NCBI GenBank assembly: GCA_964449325.1
Contig: CAYUYJ010000011.1
Coordinates: forward strand, 39,031 to 103,030
DNA length: 64,000 nucleotides
Direction: 5' to 3'
Source of the DNA: RGIG3002 sp964449325
Lineage (GTDB): Bacteria > Bacillota > Clostridia > Lachnospirales > Lachnospiraceae
Below are positions 60,629 to 64,000 of this stretch, one piece after another (position 1 is the stretch's first letter; each line of letters starts with the position of its first letter). The notes beneath the pieces are model-generated. The model was not told where the DNA came from. It made no database searches and saw only the letters and a program-made list of their open reading frames with translations. Made by a program: the position numbers and the translations under genes.

Positions 60629-62368
60629 TTATCTTTCAACTGTTTCTATGGCATCAAATTTGCACAAGGATTTGCATAGTCCGCATCCATTGCACATCGT
60701 CACATCAATGGCAATGGTGCCATCCTCATTGCGGGTCAGCGCCGGACAGCCGGGACGCAGGCAGGCACCACACTTTTTGCATTTTTCAGAGACCGGTTTG
60801 CAAACGTTGGGGAATACATTGCCCTTCAACAGCACACAGGGAGACTTCGTAATAATGACAGATACTTCATCCCTTGCAGTTTCTTCCTTTATTACTTTCT
60901 CCAGTTCTTCGGTATCAAAAGCATTAACCTCTGTCACATGTTTGATTCCCAAAGCCTGACATAATTTATAGATATTGATAGCGGGAACCACCTCCCCCAT
61001 CAATGTCTTTCCTGTAGCAGCATGATCCTGATGTCCGGTCATACCGGTGGTTGAATTGTCCAGAATCATCACCGTTCCGGTTCCCTGATTGTACACCATA
61101 TTCATTAAGGAGTTGACACCTGTATGCATAAAGGTGGAGTCACCGATTACAGCCACCCAGTTTTTGATATAGTCCTTTCCTTTTGCTTTCTCCATTCCAT
61201 GCAGTGTGGAAATACTTGCTCCCATACACACCGTAGTATCAATGACATTTAGCGGTGCCACCGCCCCCAGCGTATAGCAGCCGATATCCCCTGCAGCGTG
61301 GATTTTCAGTTTATTCAATACAGAAAATACACTTCTGTGAGGACAACCGGGACAAAGAATAGGCGGTCTGGCAGGCACCTGTGCGGCGCTCTCCTTTGCC
61401 GGTTCTTCGTTCAACAACACGCGTCGCAGCATATTTGCACTGTATTCACCCTGGACAGTAAAGATTTCCTTTCCGACTGCCTCAATTCCCCAAGAACGTA
61501 CCTGTTCCTCAATGACAGGCTCCAATTCTTCAAATATGTACAATTTATCTACTTTAGAGGCAAATTCCTGTATCAGCTTTTTCGGCAGAGGATGCACCAT
61601 ACCCAGCTTCAACACAGAAGCGTTGGGACATGCTTCCTTTACATACTGATAAGGGATACCACTGGTAATAAAACCGATAGACGTATCGTTGTATTCCGGT
61701 TTGTTAATGGCAAAATCACACCCGTCTTCTGCCAACATTTTCATTCGCTCTTCCACATACAGATGACGCTTCTTGGCATTACCGGGCATCATGACGTACT
61801 TTGCTGCATTGCGTTCATAGACCTTATCCTTCGGCTCCACTCTGTCACACAATTCTACCGGTCCCTGAGAATGGGATAATCTGGTCGTGGTACGAACCAT
61901 CACCGGTGTATCATATTTTTCACTCAACTCAAAGGCAAGCTTGGTAAATTCCTTTGCCTCCGCACTATCGGAGGGCTCCAAAACCGGTACAATAGCGGCT
62001 CTTGCCACACAACGGCTGTCCTGTTCATTCTGGGAACTGTAAAGCCCCGGGTCATCTGCCGCTACAAGTACCAGACCTCCGTTTACACCTGCATAGGAAA
62101 TGGTATACAACGGGTCACTTGCCACATTGACACCTACATGCTTCATGGAAGCTATGGAACGTACACCACTTATGGAAGCTCCGATTGCCACCTCCATCGC
62201 CACCTTTTCATTAGGGGACCACTCTGCATAAATCTCAGGATATTTTACAATATTCTCACTGATTTCCGTACTGGGAGTACCGGGGTATGCTGCTGACACC
62301 TTCACTCCCGCCTCATAAGCACCTCTGGCAATCGCTTCATTGCCTAACATAATCTTTACTTCTGACAC
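60629..62368 (-). CDS. iorA: Indolepyruvate:ferredoxin oxidoreductase alpha subunit
   Basis: A 579-aa TPP-dependent subunit. The N-terminal pyrimidine-binding domain has AAYPGTPSTEISENI; the TPP-binding domain has DIGCYTLGAVAPL and GDSTFMHTGVNSLMN; and the C-terminus is a 2[4Fe-4S] ferredoxin with CKKCGACLRPGCP and CNGCGLCKSLC. The GTG at 62368 is the likeliest start (AAGGAAA upstream); the frame also extends to 62404, overlapping the preceding gene by 17 bases. Shares an operon with iorB and both paaK genes. Confidence 0.93.
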   Translation of the reverse strand: MSEVKIMLGNEAIARGAYEAGVKVSAAYPGTPSTEISENIVKYPEIYAEWSPNEKVAMEVAIGASISGVRSIASMKHVGVNVASDPLYTISYAGVNGGLVLVAADDPGLYSSQNEQDSRCVARAAIVPVLEPSDSAEAKEFTKLAFELSEKYDTPVMVRTTTRLSHSQGPVELCDRVEPKDKVYERNAAKYVMMPGNAKKRHLYVEERMKMLAEDGCDFAINKPEYNDTSIGFITSGIPYQYVKEACPNASVLKLGMVHPLPKKLIQEFASKVDKLYIFEELEPVIEEQVRSWGIEAVGKEIFTVQGEYSANMLRRVLLNEEPAKESAAQVPARPPILCPGCPHRSVFSVLNKLKIHAAGDIGCYTLGAVAPLNVIDTTVCMGASISTLHGMEKAKGKDYIKNWVAVIGDSTFMHTGVNSLMNMVYNQGTGTVMILDNSTTGMTGHQDHAATGKTLMGEVVPAINIYKLCQALGIKHVTEVNAFDTEELEKVIKEETARDEVSVIITKSPCVLLKGNVFPNVCKPVSEKCKKCGACLRPGCPALTRNEDGTIAIDVTMCNGCGLCKSLCKFDAIETVER

Positions 62369-62387
62369 AACTCTTTTTTCCTTTCCC

Positions 62388-63692
62388 TTATACTTTATTA
62401 TCACGCAAATCCCTTACACGCTTTGCTTTTCCTTCAAAACGCTGCAGGGTATTGGGAGATTCCAAACTAATTTTGGCATCAAGCCCCAGAATGACACGAA
62501 GCTTTGATTTTATTTTTGTCTGAATCTGCTCCAATTCCTTGTATGTATCCGTAGCCTTAAGCAGTTCTACTCTGATTTCCAGTTTATCGGCATGATTCTC
62601 ACGGGTTACTATAATTTCATAATGAGGACCGATTTCCTCCACACCCAAAATAACCTCTTCGATCTGACTTGGAAATACATTCACACCACGAATCTTTAAC
62701 ATATCATCGGTACGTCCATCCAGATTCTCCATACGGCAGGTGGTACGACCGCATTTACAAGGTTCATAAATCAGTCGGGTCACATCCTTGGTTCTATAAC
62801 GAATCAAAGGTAAGCCTTCCTTGTAAATACATGTAATAACAAGTTCCCCCTTCTCACCGGGCGGCAATACCTCTCCCGTTTTGGGGTCGATAATTTCAGG
62901 TATAAAATAATCTTCATTGATATGCATACCATCCATATACTCACATTCACCCGACACACCGGGACCCATCAGCTCGCTCATACCATAGTTAGAAGTTACA
63001 AGCATATCGTCTCCCCAAAGCTTATGCATCTCCGCACGCATAGCCTCGGTCAACAATTCGCTGCCCACCAAACCAATTTTTACCTGTAAATCCTTCTTTG
63101 GGTCAATGCCCATTTCCATTGCCACCTCAGCCAGTCTCAAAGCATAAGATGGTGTTGCCACCAAAAGTGTAGTCTCGAAATCCTTCATATACATAATCTG
63201 CTTTTCAGAATTGCCGGTAGAGGAAGGCACAATGGTTGCTCCGATATTCTCCAAACCGTAATGCAATCCCAACGCCCCCGTAAACATGCCGTAGCCGAAG
63301 CAAATCTGCGCCATATCACGTTCAGTTGCTCCTCCCATACAGGCAATTCTTGATACACACTCTGCCCACATCTTCAAATCACGTTTCGTATACCCTACCA
63401 CCGTAGGCTTACCGGTGGTACCGCTGGATGCATGTACTCGTACAAGCTCCTGTTTGGGTACGGCAAACAAACCAAACGGATAATTGTCCCTCAAATCCTG
63501 CTTTGTAACAAAGGGAAGTTTGGACAAATCCCTGAGACTCTGAATATGTTCGGGTCTCACTCCTGCTTCCTCCATTTTTTTACGATACGCGGGAACTCTG
63601 TCCCAATTTTGCTGTACCGTATTTTTTAGTCTGAAAAGCTGTATCTCCTCAATCTCCGCTCTTGAAAACGTTTCTTCCTTGGACCAAATCAT
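62388..63692 (-). CDS. paaK: Phenylacetate-CoA ligase, first copy of the operon
   Basis: A 434-aa AMP-forming aryl-CoA ligase. The phosphate loop is HASSGTTGKPTVVGYTKRDL, the nucleotide motif NYGMSELMGPGVSGE, the hinge GLPLIRYRTKDVTRL, and the C-terminal domain KIRGVNVFPSQIEEVILG. Two tandem-style copies in one operon suggest separate substrates, such as phenylacetate and indoleacetate. Substrate-level ATP formation by running in reverse after IorAB is a known anaerobic role. AGGAGG lies 8 bases before the ATG. It is the first gene of the operon. Confidence 0.92.
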   Translation of the reverse strand: MIWSKEETFSRAEIEEIQLFRLKNTVQQNWDRVPAYRKKMEEAGVRPEHIQSLRDLSKLPFVTKQDLRDNYPFGLFAVPKQELVRVHASSGTTGKPTVVGYTKRDLKMWAECVSRIACMGGATERDMAQICFGYGMFTGALGLHYGLENIGATIVPSSTGNSEKQIMYMKDFETTLLVATPSYALRLAEVAMEMGIDPKKDLQVKIGLVGSELLTEAMRAEMHKLWGDDMLVTSNYGMSELMGPGVSGECEYMDGMHINEDYFIPEIIDPKTGEVLPPGEKGELVITCIYKEGLPLIRYRTKDVTRLIYEPCKCGRTTCRMENLDGRTDDMLKIRGVNVFPSQIEEVILGVEEIGPHYEIIVTRENHADKLEIRVELLKATDTYKELEQIQTKIKSKLRVILGLDAKISLESPNTLQRFEGKAKRVRDLRDNKV

Positions 63693-63730
63693 TATAAAGA
63701 CCTCCTGTGTCTTTTATGTTAGGTAAATTA

Positions 63731-63763
63731 TTTTGCAGAAACAACTTCTTTCGTCCTGCAAAA
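63731..63763. promoter_or_regulatory. Inverted repeat in the leader of the paaK/ior operon
   Basis: Arms TTTTGCAG (63731-63738) and CTGCAAAA (63756-63763), 17-base spacer, between the candidate promoter and the first gene. Possibly an operator or leader hairpin. Confidence 0.4.
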
Positions 63764-63791
63764 AATCAATTGTACAAAGTGATTCCATTGT

Positions 63792-63820
63792 ATCATAGGC
63801 ACATAGGTATTTCCAGTAAA
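63792..63820 (-). promoter_or_regulatory. Candidate promoter of the paaK/ior operon
   Basis: On the minus strand TTTACT (63815-63820) and TATGAT (63792-63797), 17 bases apart, 100 bases upstream of the first start codon. Confidence 0.4.
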
Positions 63821-63876
63821 TTATACAATAAAATGCAATATATGAAAAAAATGTTAATAAAATTGTATAAAAAATC

Positions 63877-63913
63877 AGGGTTTAGTAAGCTGTTTCACAC
63901 TTTACTAAACCCT
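63877..63913 (-). terminator. Terminator of a gene entering from the right edge
   Basis: Perfect 12-base arms AGGGTTTAGTAA and TTACTAAACCCT with a 13-base loop. On the minus strand GATTTTTTATA follows, so it should end transcription of a gene lying to the right. Confidence 0.7.
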
Positions 63914-63918
63914 AAAAT

Positions 63919-64000
63919 TTAAAATAACATCAAACTAAAATCTTTTCGGGTCTTTGACACTTTTTCATCCACACACATGTCTCTAAGCCAGTACTGGCTT
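63919..64000 (-). CDS. Possible 3' end of a gene cut by the right edge
   Basis: The last 26 codons of an open minus-strand frame (SQYWLRDMCVDEKVSK...FSLMLF) end at TAA (63919-63921), six bases before a strong minus-strand terminator stem. I do not recognise the product and only a short tail is visible. Confidence 0.4.
   Translation of the reverse strand, partial: SQYWLRDMCVDEKVSKTRKDFSLMLF

Overview
The window looks like a chromosomal segment of a low-to-mid GC, spore-lineage Firmicute of class Clostridia, most likely Lachnospiraceae. The basis is the ylbH-ylbI-ylbJ-type neighbourhood (rsmD, coaD, ylbJ), RecU, clostridial opp genes, strong AGGAGG ribosome sites, and indolepyruvate oxidoreductase/phenylacetate-CoA ligase fermentation genes. 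No rRNA, tRNA or CRISPR array was seen. Most genes lie on the minus strand. The assignment is by recognition of protein families; no database search was run.

Region by region. 1-11.4 kb is housekeeping: a RecU fragment cut by the left edge, two pseudouridine synthases, an SDR oxidoreductase, a YgiQ radical-SAM protein, a HAD phosphatase, YlbJ, a MraY-type transferase, a membrane-anchored amidase, a coiled-coil protein, CoaD and RsmD. 11.4-15.6 kb holds a type IIA topoisomerase pair (parE-parC). 15.8-19.6 kb has a histidine phosphatase, leuCD and a divergent LysR gene with a well-placed operator. 19.6-27.5 kb is an oligopeptide ABC transporter (oppABCDF) with an enlarged OppA and a repeat-filled insertion in OppC. 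28.4-34.9 kb makes branched-chain amino acids (ilvB, two ilvN-type genes, ilvC) and methionine (metH without its reactivation domain). 35-41.4 kb carries a lipoprotein, a GH31 glycosidase with an AraC regulator, a secreted SGNH esterase, and an XRE regulator/membrane-protein pair under a palindromic operator.

41.5-55.8 kb is an accessory island. Its plus-strand operon has a strong promoter, a 25-codon leader peptide and a terminator-like hairpin, then rtcB, a small Cys-rich protein, a MoxR-type AAA+ ATPase, a metallopeptidase/VWA protein and prfH. RtcB plus PrfH is the known pairing for rescue and repair of cleaved ribosomes; here it is joined by an ATPase/VWA pair and an apparent attenuator. 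A mosaic of broken genes follows (LRAT-like, an unknown fragment, a ComEC/MBL tail). Next comes a second unusual minus-strand operon: a membrane protein with an HNH-like motif, a small membrane protein sharing its C-terminal tail, a coiled-coil protein with four exact 51-residue repeats, and a CbxX-type AAA+ ATPase. The island ends with a decayed large serine recombinase.

55.8-64 kb returns to metabolism: a sodium/solute symporter, then an operon of two phenylacetate-CoA ligases, iorA, iorB, a tandem-ACT protein and an amidohydrolase, which fits fermentation of aromatic amino acids through aryl-acetyl-CoA. The 3' end of another minus-strand gene may lie at the right edge.
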